From assembly GCF_040729435.1 (NCBI RefSeq), contig NZ_CP160398.1, positions 1,178,001 to 1,242,000 on the forward strand: DNA of 64,000 nucleotides. Reading direction: 5' to 3'. Both the position numbers and the translations under genes were made by a program. Below the pieces are notes generated by a model. The model was given only the letters and a program-made list of their open reading frames with translations. It made no database searches and was not told the origin of the DNA. This document shows, in pieces, positions 44,375-53,890 of the stretch; the stretch's first letter is position 1; every line of letters starts with the position of its first letter. This DNA comes from Pseudomonas sp. HOU2 (GTDB lineage: Bacteria; Pseudomonadota; Gammaproteobacteria; Pseudomonadales; Pseudomonadaceae).

Positions 44375-44674
44375 ATGAGTCAAACCGGTCGGGACTACAG
44401 CGAAAAGCGTGATTTCATCCGCATGCGGGTCGATGCCGATGTGGTGTTGATTCATGAAGGCGATGAGATCGCCGGCGTGTGCATCGACCTCTCCAGCAGC
44501 GGCATGCAGGTCGAAGCGCCGCGCCAGTTCGCGGTTGGCGACCGCTTGAGCGTACGCATCGATTCCGAGCATGCTGCATTGAGCGGGCTGGAAGCGGAAA
44601 CCGAAGTGGTCTGGGTCAAAGCCCAGGACGGCGCCAGCCAGAAACTCGGTCTGACCATTCTGAAGATGAAATAA
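44375..44674 (+). CDS. PilZ-domain protein
   Basis: Protein of 99 residues made of a single PilZ domain, a c-di-GMP receptor. Both binding motifs are intact: the basic KRDFIRMR at the start and DLSSSGMQV (D/NxSxxG) 30 residues later. Divergent from rssB. ATG 44375 follows a GGAAGG site. Target unknown. Confidence 0.9.
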   Translation: MSQTGRDYSEKRDFIRMRVDADVVLIHEGDEIAGVCIDLSSSGMQVEAPRQFAVGDRLSVRIDSEHAALSGLEAETEVVWVKAQDGASQKLGLTILKMK

Positions 44675-44682
44675 GCGCACAC

Positions 44683-44713
44683 AAAAAAGGCGGCCTCACG
44701 GGCCGCCTTCTTG
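44683..44713. terminator. Bidirectional terminator between PilZ gene and mlaA
   Basis: AAGGCGGCC (44687) pairs with GGCCGCCTT (44701), with A-run on the left and T-rich on the right. Confidence 0.9.
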
Positions 44714-44726
44714 TCATCGGTCGAGA

Positions 44727-45416
44727 TTAAAAATCGTCTTCAACCTGACCATCCTTGACCTTGAACTCGCGGTTCTGCAGGTAGGCATTGCGGATGAAGG
44801 TGTACTTGTCACCGCTGATCAGCTTCTCGCTCGACAGCAGGCTGGCGCGAGTGTCGACGATGTTCAGGCCGAACACCGAGTTACGGACAGGCACGTCGTT
44901 GATGTAGCGGTACGGGGCGGTGTAACTGTCGACGTACTTGGACGGTGCATCACGCAGGGTGCTCGGGCCGAGCAACGGCAGCATCACGTACGGGCCGCTG
45001 CTGACGCCCCAGTAACCGAGGGTCTGACCGAAGTCTTCATCGCTGCGCTGCAGGCCCATTTTGGTGCCGACGTCGAAGAAGCCCAGCAGGCCGAAGGTGG
45101 TGTTGAAAATGATCCGTGCGGTATCGACACCGGCGGCTGCAGGTTTGGCCTGCAGAATGTTGTTCGCCAGGTTGGTGACGTCACCGACGTTGCGGAACAT
45201 GTTGTGGATGCCGTCTTCAAGGAACTGCGGCGTCACGAATTCATAGCCCTGCGCCAGCGGCTTGAGCGCGTAGGTGTCGACGAAGTCGTTGAACTGGAAG
45301 ATCGGGCGGTTGACGCTTTCCCAAGGGTCTTCTTCCGTTGCGGCGTTGGCGGCGAACGGAACCAGCAAGACGCTGGCGCATACACATAGCTGAGCGAGAG
45401 GATTGCTCCAGCGCAT
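44727..45416 (-). CDS. mlaA: MlaA/VacJ family outer-membrane lipid-asymmetry protein, without lipobox
   Basis: Protein of 229 residues of the MlaA family: DPWESVNRPIFQFNDFVDTY, then FLEDGIHNMFRNVGDVTNLANN, STLRDAPSKYVD and the conserved C-terminal region. It removes misplaced phospholipids from the outer leaflet. The N-terminal signal (VLLVPFAANAATEE) ends in a standard signal peptidase I-like AxA site. The two cysteines lie inside the hydrophobic core and are not in a lipobox. The protein may thus be anchored only by its membrane-embedded helices, unlike E. coli MlaA. Confidence 0.93.
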   Translation of the reverse strand: MRWSNPLAQLCVCASVLLVPFAANAATEEDPWESVNRPIFQFNDFVDTYALKPLAQGYEFVTPQFLEDGIHNMFRNVGDVTNLANNILQAKPAAAGVDTARIIFNTTFGLLGFFDVGTKMGLQRSDEDFGQTLGYWGVSSGPYVMLPLLGPSTLRDAPSKYVDSYTAPYRYINDVPVRNSVFGLNIVDTRASLLSSEKLISGDKYTFIRNAYLQNREFKVKDGQVEDDF

Positions 45417-45613
45417 AGAAAACTCCTTGGATTTTTACTGGCGCGGGCAACATAGGCCCAAGCGTTAAGAGCGCTAGTATAAGCGCAAATGCCGTTTTGG
45501 GCAGTCCACCCGTAAAGAGTCATGCAGGACGCTTCCTACACGCTCATTCACACACCTGTCATCCAACTGTCACTGATGTCCCCTAGCCTCATGCCTATTT
45601 CAGGGACGTTGCC

Positions 45614-46234
45614 ATGACCCACGCTGAAGCCTTGCCTGTCGCCGCGCCCGGCCTGACCGCCGTGCTGTTCGGACTCAGTGGCTGTCTGGTGGATTTCGGT
45701 GCCCGCGCCCATCAACACGCCGGCGTGCTGCCCGAGCATGCCGACGCCACCCCCGGCGCCCTCGACAGCTTGCTCAGCCTGCAGCGCCAGCAGATTCCCT
45801 GTGCGTGGATCGATGAGCTGCCCCCTGCCCTCGCGCAATCTCTGGCGGCCTCGTTGCCGGGGTGGATCCAACCGACGCAATATTCAGCAACAATCAATCC
45901 GTGGCCGGCGCCGAACGCCTGTTGGCAAGCACTGATGGGGCTGAATGTCAGTCGTCTGGACGGCTGCGTGCTGGTCAGCGGCGAGCCGCGTCTGCTGCAA
46001 TCGGGCCTCAACGCCGGGTTGTGGACCATTGGCCTGGCGTCCTGCGGTTCGCTGTGCGGCCTGTCGCCGAGCGAGTGGCAAGCCTTGAGCCAACAGGAAC
46101 GCGAACAGCGCCGCGGCAAGGCGACCCTGCAGTTGTTTAACCTGGGCGTACATTCGGTGATCGATCATCTGGGCGAACTCGACACCTGTCTGGCCGACAT
46201 CAACCTGCGCCGCCTCAAGGGCGAAAAGCCCTGA
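45614..46234 (+). CDS. Degenerate HAD-family phosphonatase-like protein
   Basis: Protein of 206 residues related to phosphonoacetaldehyde hydrolase. The first motif reads AVLFGLSGCLVDFGAR where active enzymes have FDxAGTxxDFGS: the nucleophilic Asp and second Asp positions are Gly and another residue. The later segments (INPWPAPNACWQAL, then VSGEPRLLQSGLNAGLWTIG and CLADINLRRLKGE) follow the HAD order. It should lack hydrolase activity and may be a binding or regulatory protein. P. aeruginosa has a similar gene close to mlaA. Confidence 0.75.
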   Translation: MTHAEALPVAAPGLTAVLFGLSGCLVDFGARAHQHAGVLPEHADATPGALDSLLSLQRQQIPCAWIDELPPALAQSLAASLPGWIQPTQYSATINPWPAPNACWQALMGLNVSRLDGCVLVSGEPRLLQSGLNAGLWTIGLASCGSLCGLSPSEWQALSQQEREQRRGKATLQLFNLGVHSVIDHLGELDTCLADINLRRLKGEKP

Positions 46235-46343
46235 CCGGGATCATGCAGGTTGCAGCAGAGTGGATTAATCTAAAGGTCAGCCATAGACCTTTGGCGCGCG
46301 GCTGCGGTCAATGCCAGTGCCTCTAGATAAAAGGAACCCCACC

Positions 46344-46607
46344 ATGCCCGCCCAAGAACTGCAAAAACAACTCGACACCCTGCGCGAGCAACTGGAGCAG
46401 AATCCGCCGCTGTCTGAAGCTGAGCGTGATGATCTGCATGCGCTGATGGCGCAGATCGAAACTGAAATCAAACTGGAGAGCGCCACTCAGGACGCCAGCA
46501 TCGCCGATGGCGTGAACCTGGCGGTGGACCGCTTCGAACTTGAACACCCGGCCATTGCCGGCACCCTGCGCAATATCGTCAATGCGCTGGGCAGTATGGG
46601 GATCTGA
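46344..46607 (+). CDS. DUF4404 family protein
   Basis: Protein of 87 residues starting at ATG 46344 after AAGGAA. The N-terminal half is a charged coiled-coil-like helix (LQKQLDTLREQLEQNPPLSE and following); the end is VDRFELEHPAIAGTLRNIVN and ALGSMGI, typical of DUF4404. Function unknown. Confidence 0.8.
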   Translation: MPAQELQKQLDTLREQLEQNPPLSEAERDDLHALMAQIETEIKLESATQDASIADGVNLAVDRFELEHPAIAGTLRNIVNALGSMGI

Positions 46608-46629
46608 TTCCCCGGTAACCCCAAAAAGC

Positions 46630-46699
46630 AAAAGATCGCAGCCTGCGGCAGCTCCTACAGGGAATCTCATGTAGGAGCTGCCGCAGGCTGCGATCTTTT
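46630..46699. repeat. Near-perfect 30-bp inverted repeat (REP of the GTAGGAGCTGC type)
   Basis: Arms 46630-46659 and 46670-46699 (AAAAGATCGCAGCCTGCGGC and so on) with a 10-base loop. Between the convergent DUF4404 and queF genes; probably also acts as a terminator. Confidence 0.92.
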
Positions 46700-46703
46700 G
46701 ATC

Positions 46704-47534
46704 TTACTGACGGACCAGGCGCTGGTTCGGCAGTTGTACCGCTTCAGTGCTGCGATACGGATTGATATCCAGCCCGCCGCGACGCACATACCGCGCAAAC
46801 ACCGTGAGCTTCTCCGGCTTCAGCAAACGCTGCAGGTCGAGGAAGATCCGCTCCACGCACTGCTCATGGAAGTCCGAGTGCTGGCGGAAACTGACGATGT
46901 ATTCCAGCAGACTGGCGTGATCCAGCGCCGCGCCACGATACTCCACCACTACGCTGCCCCAGTCCGGCTGGCTGGTCACCGGGCAGTTGGATTTGAGCAG
47001 ATGGCTGTGCACGCTCTCTTCAACAATCTTCGAATCATCGCAACGCAGCAGCTCCGGGCGCGGATGCTCATAGTTGCTGACGCTGATGTCCAGATCGTCG
47101 ATGCACACGCCCGGCAACGCCACGACGCCTTCGGCTTCGACGTCCTTCAGGTTGCGTACACGTACGCCGACCGGTTTGCCGGCAGCGGCCGACAGGTCCT
47201 TGACCAGCGTCGCTTCCAGGCTGGCGATGTCGGCGAACGGCGTCTGGTTCAGCGAGTTCAGGTACAGCTTGAACGACTTCGATTCGATGATGTTCGGCGA
47301 ATCCGCAGGAATGCTGAATTCACCGATCGCCACCACCGGCTTGCCCGACGGCAACAGCCACGACAGTTCGAAGCAATTCCAGAAATCCACACCTTTATAC
47401 GGCAGGGTTTCGGCGGTCAGGCCCAGCTCGGCCCATTTCGCGGTGCGCGGAATCGGGAACAGCAGGGACGGCGTGTACGTGGCGATGTATTCGCTGGATT
47501 TGCCCAGCGGCGAATGTTCGGCTGCGGGATGCAT
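46704..47534 (-). CDS. queF: NADPH-dependent 7-cyano-7-deazaguanine reductase
   Basis: Last free-base step of queuosine precursor synthesis (preQ0 to preQ1). The protein of 276 residues is the long two-domain (YqcD/QueF-2) form. NADPH motif [17 protein letters not shown] lies in the N-terminal half, and the catalytic Cys is in [17 protein letters not shown]. Ends in a REP hairpin. Confidence 0.96.
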   Translation of the reverse strand: MHPAAEHSPLGKSSEYIATYTPSLLFPIPRTAKWAELGLTAETLPYKGVDFWNCFELSWLLPSGKPVVAIGEFSIPADSPNIIESKSFKLYLNSLNQTPFADIASLEATLVKDLSAAAGKPVGVRVRNLKDVEAEGVVALPGVCIDDLDISVSNYEHPRPELLRCDDSKIVEESVHSHLLKSNCPVTSQPDWGSVVVEYRGAALDHASLLEYIVSFRQHSDFHEQCVERIFLDLQRLLKPEKLTVFARYVRRGGLDINPYRSTEAVQLPNQRLVRQ

Positions 47535-47595
47535 GGCGGAAACCTGACTGAAGAATCAGCGGATTCTATCAGCCTTTGCTCCCGCCTTTGAGTGC

Positions 47596-48135
47596 TTACT
47601 GACTGACAGTCAGTTTGCCGACCATGCCCGCCTGGTAGTGACCGGGAATATTGCAGGCGAATTCCAGGCTGGTGGCCTTGCTGAAGGTCCAGGTCAACTC
47701 GGCGGTCTTGCCCGGCTCGACCAGCACGCTGTTGGGGTCGTCGTGCTTCATGCCGTGGCCCATGCTGCCGTGATCCATGCCCGCCATATCGTGGGACATT
47801 TCTTTCATGCCGGTCGGCGTTAGCATGCCGCTTTGCTGCATTTGCAACATTTCCTGCTGGTGTCTGGCATGCATCGCGGCGTCACCGAGGTTGAATTCGT
47901 GCAGCAACTGGCCTTTATTCACCAGCACAAAGCGAACGGTCTCACCGGCCCTGACCTGAATCGCTTTGGGGTCGAACGACATGTCGTTCAGTACAACTTC
48001 AATGCTGCGAGTAGCCTTGGCCGCAGGGGCCGGTTGGCCGAAATCATACGTGTGCGCGGGAGCGGCCCAGACAGGTGAACTCAGCGCCAGCAAGCAGGCG
48101 GCGACGGCCAGAGGGTTGCGCAAAAACATAGTCAT
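47596..48135 (-). CDS. Secreted cupredoxin-fold copper protein
   Basis: Protein of 179 residues with a signal peptide (AACLLALSSPVWA). The cupredoxin core keeps the copper ligands: the first His in QLLHEFNLG, and C, H and M in FACNIPGHYQAGM. A Met/His-rich insertion of about 50 residues (MSHDMAGMDHGSMGHGMKHD) probably binds additional copper. Divergent from a CopRS-like pair, so likely copper-inducible. The start may be ATG 48135 or two codons later. Confidence 0.88.
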   Translation of the reverse strand: MTMFLRNPLAVAACLLALSSPVWAAPAHTYDFGQPAPAAKATRSIEVVLNDMSFDPKAIQVRAGETVRFVLVNKGQLLHEFNLGDAAMHARHQQEMLQMQQSGMLTPTGMKEMSHDMAGMDHGSMGHGMKHDDPNSVLVEPGKTAELTWTFSKATSLEFACNIPGHYQAGMVGKLTVSQ

Positions 48136-48195
48136 ACTCCAACAAGATAAGGTTCAGCCTGTGGGAAACTCTAGCCCGCCTGCGCTGGCAGCGAC

Positions 48196-48222
48196 CTGAC
48201 AGGCAGATTACAACTTTGTCAG
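48196..48222. promoter_or_regulatory. Inverted repeat, candidate CopR-type box
   Basis: CTGACA (48196) and TGTCAG (48217) form an inverted repeat with TTACA between them. It lies between the divergent cupredoxin and response-regulator genes. TGTCA half-sites are typical of copper response regulators. Confidence 0.5.
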
Positions 48223-48284
48223 CTTGGCGCACGCCGTCTGTTCCCACGGTATAACGCTTTCGTTTCTATATATCCGAGTCGCCC

Positions 48285-48965
48285 ATGAAACTGCTGATCG
48301 TCGAAGACCAACCGAAAACCGGCCACTACCTGCGCCTGGGCCTGACCGAGGCCGGGTTCAACACGGAACTGGTGGCGGACGGCCACAGCGGCCAGCAACT
48401 GGCGTTGAGCGGTGATTATGCGCTGCTGATTCTCGACGTGATGCTGCCCGGGCGCAGTGGCTGGCAGATTCTGCACGCGGTGCGCAGCGCCGGCCTCGAC
48501 ACGCCGGTACTGTTTCTCACCGCCAAGGATGCCGTGGAAGACCGGGTGCACGGTCTCGAACTCGGCGCCGACGACTATCTGGTCAAACCCTTCGCCTTCT
48601 CCGAGTTGCTGGCCCGGGTGCGCAGCCTGCTGCGTCGTGGCAGCGCCCTGCCCCAGGAAACCAGCCTGCAACTGGCCGACCTGCGTCTGGACCTGATTCG
48701 CCGCCGGGTCGAACGCAGCGGTCAGCGCATCGACCTGACCGCCAAAGAATTCGCCCTGCTGGAAATGCTCCTGCGCCGCCAGGGTGAAGTGTTGCCCAAA
48801 TCGCTGATTGCCTCGCAGGTCTGGGACATGAACTTCGACAGCGACACCAACGTGATCGAAGTGGCGATCCGGCGTCTGCGCCTGAAGATCGACGATGACT
48901 TCCCCAACAAACTGATCCACACCGTGCGCGGCATGGGTTACGTGCTTGAAGAGCGTCCGGCCTGA
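48285..48965 (+). CDS. copR: Heavy-metal response regulator (CopR/CusR type)
   Basis: OmpR-family regulator of 226 residues: receiver ([14 protein letters not shown], phospho-Asp in [10 protein letters not shown], Lys in YLVKPF) and winged helix ([17 protein letters not shown], then [14 protein letters not shown] and [11 protein letters not shown]). The motifs match the heavy-metal subfamily. Its stop overlaps the kinase ATG by one base (TGATG). Probably activates the divergent cupredoxin gene. Confidence 0.88.
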   Translation: MKLLIVEDQPKTGHYLRLGLTEAGFNTELVADGHSGQQLALSGDYALLILDVMLPGRSGWQILHAVRSAGLDTPVLFLTAKDAVEDRVHGLELGADDYLVKPFAFSELLARVRSLLRRGSALPQETSLQLADLRLDLIRRRVERSGQRIDLTAKEFALLEMLLRRQGEVLPKSLIASQVWDMNFDSDTNVIEVAIRRLRLKIDDDFPNKLIHTVRGMGYVLEERPA

Positions 48966-50314
48966 TGCGTCGTATGTCCCTGAGTTCTCGCCTGGCACTG
49001 CTGTTTGCCGCCTGCACCGCCGTGGTCTCGCTGTTCGCCGGGGTGCTGTTCAACCGCGCCAGCGAGGCGCACTTCATTGAGCTCGATCAGCAATTGCTCG
49101 ATGGCAAGCTGATCGGTTTGCGCCGGGCCTTGCAGGATGTGCAACCCGCTCAGCGTGAGGCGCGGCTGGCGGATGAGCTGAGCCGTCAGGCCGATCTGGC
49201 GCTGCGTATTACTGGCAGTGACGGCCAGCGCTGGTACGACAGCTCGATCAATTTGCCGCAGGACTTGCCGCAACAGCCGGGCCTGTCGACCATCAGCCAT
49301 GACGGCGCCGACTACCGCGTGCTCAACGCCCCGCTCCACCTGGATCAACCCGACTCGCCACAACTGACGCTGCTGCTGGACATCACTCATCACCAGCACT
49401 TCCTGCAGCGCATGCAACATCTGATCTGGCTGACCATCGGGTTGTCGGCCCTCGCTACCGCACTGCTCGGCGCCTGGGCCGCACGCAGCGGTTTGCGTCC
49501 GTTGCGCCGTATGAGCGCAGTCGCCCGTGGGATTTCTGCGCATTCGCTCAACGCCCGACTGCCGCAAGCGCAAATGCCGCCGGAGCTTGCTGAAATGGCC
49601 CACAGCTTCAACGCCATGCTCGGACGCCTCGATGACTCGTTTCAACGGCTGTCGGCGTTTTCTGCCGACATCGCCCATGAACTGCGCACACCGCTGTCGA
49701 ACCTGCTGACCCATACCCAGGTCACCCTCACCCGCCCACGCCCGATCGAGGATTACCGCGAAGCCCTGCACAGCAACCTCGAAGAACTGCAATGGATGGC
49801 ACAACTGGTCAACGACATGCTTTATCTGGCCAAGGCTGACCATGGTTTGCTGATGCCCAAGCGCGAGTCGCTGGAGCTGGCGGACGAGAGCGATGTATTG
49901 CTGGAGTTTTTCGCGCCACTGGCCGAGGACGCCGGGGTGACGCTGAGCCGCGAAGGTCATGCGCGTACGGAGGGTGATCGCAGCATGCTGCGCCGGGCCT
50001 TGTCGAATCTGCTGGATAACGCGCTGCGCTTTACCCCGGCGTCAGGCAGCGTGCGCCTGTCCATCGTCGATCAGGCGCACGCGGTGCAGGTGTCGGTGGA
50101 GAACAGTGGCGAAGGCATTTCAGCAGAATTGTTGCCGCGGCTGTTTGACCGGTTTTATCGAGCGGATCCGGCGCGGCAGGAAGGCAGCAGTGAACATGCG
50201 GGGTTGGGGCTGGCGATTACCCAGTCGATCGTCCGGGCGCATGGCGGGCAGATTCATTGCGAATCGGCTGCGGGGTGGACGCGGTTTGTGATCGAGTTGC
50301 CCAAGAAGGATTGA
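48965..50314 (+). CDS. copS: Heavy-metal sensor histidine kinase (CopS/CusS type)
   Basis: Protein of 449 residues: TM1 (LALLFAACTAVVSLFAGVLF), a periplasmic domain of about 130 residues, TM2 (LIWLTIGLSALATALLGAWA), HAMP, H-box (SADIAHELRTPLSNLL) and ATPase boxes (NLLDNALRF, GEGISAELLPRLFDRFYR, GLGLAITQSI). The metal is inferred to be copper from the neighbouring cupredoxin. Confidence 0.88.
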   Translation: MRRMSLSSRLALLFAACTAVVSLFAGVLFNRASEAHFIELDQQLLDGKLIGLRRALQDVQPAQREARLADELSRQADLALRITGSDGQRWYDSSINLPQDLPQQPGLSTISHDGADYRVLNAPLHLDQPDSPQLTLLLDITHHQHFLQRMQHLIWLTIGLSALATALLGAWAARSGLRPLRRMSAVARGISAHSLNARLPQAQMPPELAEMAHSFNAMLGRLDDSFQRLSAFSADIAHELRTPLSNLLTHTQVTLTRPRPIEDYREALHSNLEELQWMAQLVNDMLYLAKADHGLLMPKRESLELADESDVLLEFFAPLAEDAGVTLSREGHARTEGDRSMLRRALSNLLDNALRFTPASGSVRLSIVDQAHAVQVSVENSGEGISAELLPRLFDRFYRADPARQEGSSEHAGLGLAITQSIVRAHGGQIHCESAAGWTRFVIELPKKD

Positions 50315-50330
50315 GGCCGACAGTTCCGGC

Positions 50331-50427
50331 CCCTTCGCGAGCAAGCTCGCTCCCACAGTGTTTTGCGTCGTTCACATAATGGTGACTCAACTCAGTACCT
50401 GTGGGAGCGGGCTTGCCCGCGATGGCG
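50331..50427. repeat. REP inverted pair
   Basis: CCCCTTCGCGAGCAAGCTCG with CTCCCACAG, and CTGTGGGAGCGGGCTTGCCC, between the convergent copS and lolE genes. Confidence 0.85.
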
Positions 50428-50437
50428 ATTTCAGAGC

Positions 50438-51683
50438 TTACGAATATCTCAACGCGTGAGCCGGCTCAATCTTCGCCGCCCGCAACGCCGGGTACACCGT
50501 CGCCAGGAAGCTCAGAATAAAGCCCGCCGAGCAGATCAACAGCACATCCCCGCCCTGCAATTCCGAAGGCAGGTTGCTGACGAAATAAACGTCAGAGCTG
50601 AAGATATGCTGCCCGGTAACGCGCTCAACCCAGCCGACCATTTCACTGACGTTCAGCGCCGCGATCACGCCGAGCACGCCGCCAATCAAGGTGCCGACAA
50701 TCCCGATCACCGTACCCTGCACCATGAAGATCGCCATGATCTGCCGTGGCGTGGCGCCGATGGTGCGCAGGATCGCGATGTCCGCGCCCTTGTCGTTCAC
50801 CACCATGATCAGCGTGGCGATGATGTTGAACGCCGCCACCGCGACAATCATCAGCAACAACAGACCGATCATGGTTTTTTCCATTTTCATCGCGCTGAAC
50901 AGGCTGCCCTGGGTGTGAGTCCAGTCGTCAGCCTTGAACTCGGCACCGAGGCCTGCGGCGATGTCCGAGGAGACTTTCGGCGCGGCGTACAGATCCTTCA
51001 CCGCCAGGCGCACGCTCTGCACCTGATTCGGCTGCCAGTGCTGCATGGTGGCAGCATCGGCCACGTGGATCAGGCCCATCGAGCCGTCCAGCTCGGCGCC
51101 GACCTTGAACACGCCGACCACGTTCAGGCGCTGCATGCGCGGGGTGATGCCACCCGGTGCGGTGCTGACTTCCGGCACGATCAGGGTGATCTTGTCGCCG
51201 ACATTGAGGCGGAAGCGGCGCGCGGTGATTTCACCGATCACCACACCGAACTCGCCCGGTTTCAGGTCATCGAGACGTCCCTGCACGATGTGCTGGGCAA
51301 CGATCGACACCTTGCCTTCCTGGGCCGGATCGACACCGCTGATCTGGATCGGCTGCATCAAGCCCTTGTAGGACAGCATGCCTTCCATCTCGGTGAACGG
51401 CACGGCGGCGGTCACTTCGGGATTTTTCAGCGCGGCGGCGGCCACCGGCTGCCAGTCATCGATCGGCTTGACGCCAACGATGGTCGCGTGCGGCACCATA
51501 CCGAGGATGCGCGAGCTCATTTCGCGCTGGAAGCCGTTCATCACCGACAGCACCACGATCATCGCCAGCACGCCGAGGGCGAGCCCGATCATCGAAGTCA
51601 TCGAGATGAACGAAACAAAGCGATTGCGGCGCTTGGCGCGGGTATAGCGCGTGCCGATAAAGATCGATAACGGTCTGAACATT
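50438..51683 (-). CDS. lolE: Lipoprotein-releasing ABC transporter permease LolE
   Basis: Inner-membrane permease that extracts outer-membrane lipoproteins for transfer to LolA. The protein of 414 residues has TM1 near the N terminus ([20 protein letters not shown]), a periplasmic domain of about 220 residues, and three C-terminal helices. The start is ATG 51683; the open frame further upstream comes from a repeat element. Third in the lolC-lolD-lolE order; a 140-base palindromic element separates it from lolD. Confidence 0.92.
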
Positions 51684-51723
51684 CGCTGGGGCACCGTATA
51701 AAAAATCAAGCTTAAAAAAGCGG

Positions 51724-51863
51724 CCAATCGCTTGAGAGCGTAGCGAGCGAAGGAAAGACAAGGCAAAAACAGGCGAGGAAGCGGAGTCTACTGGCTGTAA
51801 ATGAGCATTCCGAGCCTGTTTTTAACGCAGTATTTCCGAGCGCAGTAGCTCTCAAGCGATTGG
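51724..51863. repeat. 140-bp palindromic element between lolD and lolE
   Basis: Outer arms CCAATCGCTTGAGAGC (51724) and GCTCTCAAGCGATTGG (51848) are perfect; inner arms AAAAACAGGC (51765) and GCCTGTTTTT (51814) form a second stem. It lacks any coding potential and resembles a dispersed Pseudomonas intergenic repeat. The stop codon of lolD (51852-51854) lies inside its right arm. Confidence 0.8.
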
Positions 51864-52553
51864 AGTCAGGCAACCTTCTTGCAACTGCAGGACGCGGTCC
51901 ATCTGGCGGGCCAGGTTCATGTCGTGAGTCACCACCAGGAACGCCGTGCGCATCGAAGTGCTGAGTTCCAGCATCAAGTCCTGAATGCCTTCGGCGGTGT
52001 GCGAATCAAGGTTACCGGTTGGCTCGTCGAGCATCACCAGGCCCGGATTGTTCACCAGCGCCCGGGCGATGGCCACACGTTGGCGTTCGCCGCCGGACAG
52101 CTCCGCCGGTTTGTGCTCCAGACGATGGCCCAGACCGACACGCTCCAGCAACGCGGTAGCGCGCTGACGTGCTTCCGGGATCGCAGTCTTGCCGATCAGC
52201 AGCGGCATGCAGACGTTTTCCAGCGCGGTGAATTCCGGCAGCAAGTGGTGGAACTGGTACACGAACCCGAGGGCACGGTTACGCAGCAGGCCACGCTTCT
52301 TCTCGCTCAGCGCCGACAGCTCTTCGCCGTCGAGCCAGACGCTGCCCTCGGTTGGCGTGTCGAGACCGCCCAGCAGGTTGAGCAAGGTACTTTTGCCCGA
52401 ACCGGACTTGCCGACGATCGCCACTCGCTCGCCCGGGTGCAACTCCAGTTGCAGACCGGCCAGCACTTGCACCGACTCCGGGCCTTCCTCGTAGGATTTG
52501 CCCAGGTTGCGGCAGCTCAAGATTGCTTTATCACTCATGCCCGACTCACTCAT
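51852..52553 (-). CDS. lolD: Lipoprotein-releasing ABC transporter ATPase LolD
   Basis: ATPase subunit of 233 residues: Walker [11 protein letters not shown]-loop, LolD-specific [19 protein letters not shown], signature [15 protein letters not shown], Walker [13 protein letters not shown] and H-loop VTHD. Two starts are possible. ATG 52553 has a good GGAGG and overlaps the lolC stop; ATG 52538 lacks one. Confidence 0.95.
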   Translation of the reverse strand: MSESGMSDKAILSCRNLGKSYEEGPESVQVLAGLQLELHPGERVAIVGKSGSGKSTLLNLLGGLDTPTEGSVWLDGEELSALSEKKRGLLRNRALGFVYQFHHLLPEFTALENVCMPLLIGKTAIPEARQRATALLERVGLGHRLEHKPAELSGGERQRVAIARALVNNPGLVMLDEPTGNLDSHTAEGIQDLMLELSTSMRTAFLVVTHDMNLARQMDRVLQLQEGCLTPIA

Positions 52554-53796
52554 AACGTAGCGCCTCCGCCGGCTGGGTGCGCGCAGCACGCCAGGCGGGA
52601 TACAGGGTGGCGAGGAAACTCAGGACCAACGCAGCGGCGCAGACCATGACCACGTCCTGGCTCTGCACCTGCGATGGCAGGTAATCGATGAAATACACGT
52701 CGGCGTTGAGGAACTTGTGGCCGATCAGCCCTTCGAGGGCGGAAATCGCCGCACTGACGTTGAGCGCAGCGAGAATACCGAGCACCGCACCAATCGCCGT
52801 ACCGACCACGCCAATCACGGTGCCCTGCACCATGAACGTGCGCATGATCGTCCCCGGCGTGGCGCCGAGGGTGCGCAGAATGGCGATGTCGCTCTTCTTG
52901 TCATTCACCACCATCACCAGCGTGGAAATGATGTTGAACGCAGCCACCGCGACGATCAGCAGCAACAGCAGACCGATCATGGCCTTTTCCATGCGTATCG
53001 CCTGATACAGGTTGCCGTGGGTGCGGGTCCAGTCGCGAGCGTAGTAATGGTCTTCGCCCAGCTGCTGGGCGATGGTCCAGGCCACGCGCGGCGCCTGGAA
53101 CAGATCATCGAACTTCAACCGGATGCCCTGCACCTGATCAGGCTTCCAGCGGTGCATCTTCGCCAGATCCTGCAGGTTGGTGACGCCCAGATAGCCGTCC
53201 AGCTCACCGGCGCCGACATGGAAGATGCCGACCACGGTAAAGCGCTTCATGCGCGGGAACATCCCGGCCGGGGTCACGCTGACCTCCGGCGCGACGAAGG
53301 TGACTTTGTCACCCAGGCCCACGCCGAGCTTGGTCGCGGCCTTGTCGCCGATGACGATGCCGAAGCTGCCCGGCGTCAAATCGTCGAGTTTGCCCTGCTT
53401 CATGAAGTTGTCGATGATCGAGACATTGCGCTCGAGCGCGGGGTCGATGGCGTTGAGCAACACCTTGGACACCTGACCGTTGTTGGTCAGCAAACCCTGC
53501 ATCTGGGTGAACGGCGCAACGGCCGTCACCTGCGGATTCTGCTTGACCTTGGTCGCCAGGCTTTGCCAATCGTTGATCGGTTCGCCGGTTTCAAGAGTCG
53601 CGTGGGGCACCATGCCCAGCACGCGGGTGCGCATCTCATGATCGAAGCCGTTCATCACCGAGAGCACCACGATCATCACGACCACGCCAAGGGCGAGCCC
53701 GATCATCGAAGTCAGGGAAATGAATGACACAAAATGATTGCGACGCTTTGCACGGGTATAACGCGTGCCGATAAATACGAAGAGAGGTCTGAACAT
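52546..53796 (-). CDS. lolC: Lipoprotein-releasing ABC transporter permease LolC
   Basis: Permease of 416 residues, closely similar to Lol[21 protein letters not shown], a large periplasmic domain, and three C-terminal helices ([20 protein letters not shown] and following). Called LolC because it is first in the operon. The near-identical first 35 residues of the two permeases point to an old duplication with continuing similarity. Overlaps lolD. Confidence 0.92.
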   Translation of the reverse strand: MFRPLFVFIGTRYTRAKRRNHFVSFISLTSMIGLALGVVVMIVVLSVMNGFDHEMRTRVLGMVPHATLETGEPINDWQSLATKVKQNPQVTAVAPFTQMQGLLTNNGQVSKVLLNAIDPALERNVSIIDNFMKQGKLDDLTPGSFGIVIGDKAATKLGVGLGDKVTFVAPEVSVTPAGMFPRMKRFTVVGIFHVGAGELDGYLGVTNLQDLAKMHRWKPDQVQGIRLKFDDLFQAPRVAWTIAQQLGEDHYYARDWTRTHGNLYQAIRMEKAMIGLLLLLIVAVAAFNIISTLVMVVNDKKSDIAILRTLGATPGTIMRTFMVQGTVIGVVGTAIGAVLGILAALNVSAAISALEGLIGHKFLNADVYFIDYLPSQVQSQDVVMVCAAALVLSFLATLYPAWRAARTQPAEALRYE

Positions 53797-53890
53797 GTCG
53801 GGGCTTGTTCGGAGGGAAAAGGAACGTCCTTGTGGCGGGGGTCGATAACCAGCTTTACACTCAGACCACCGCCGCTACCATGGGTTCGCC

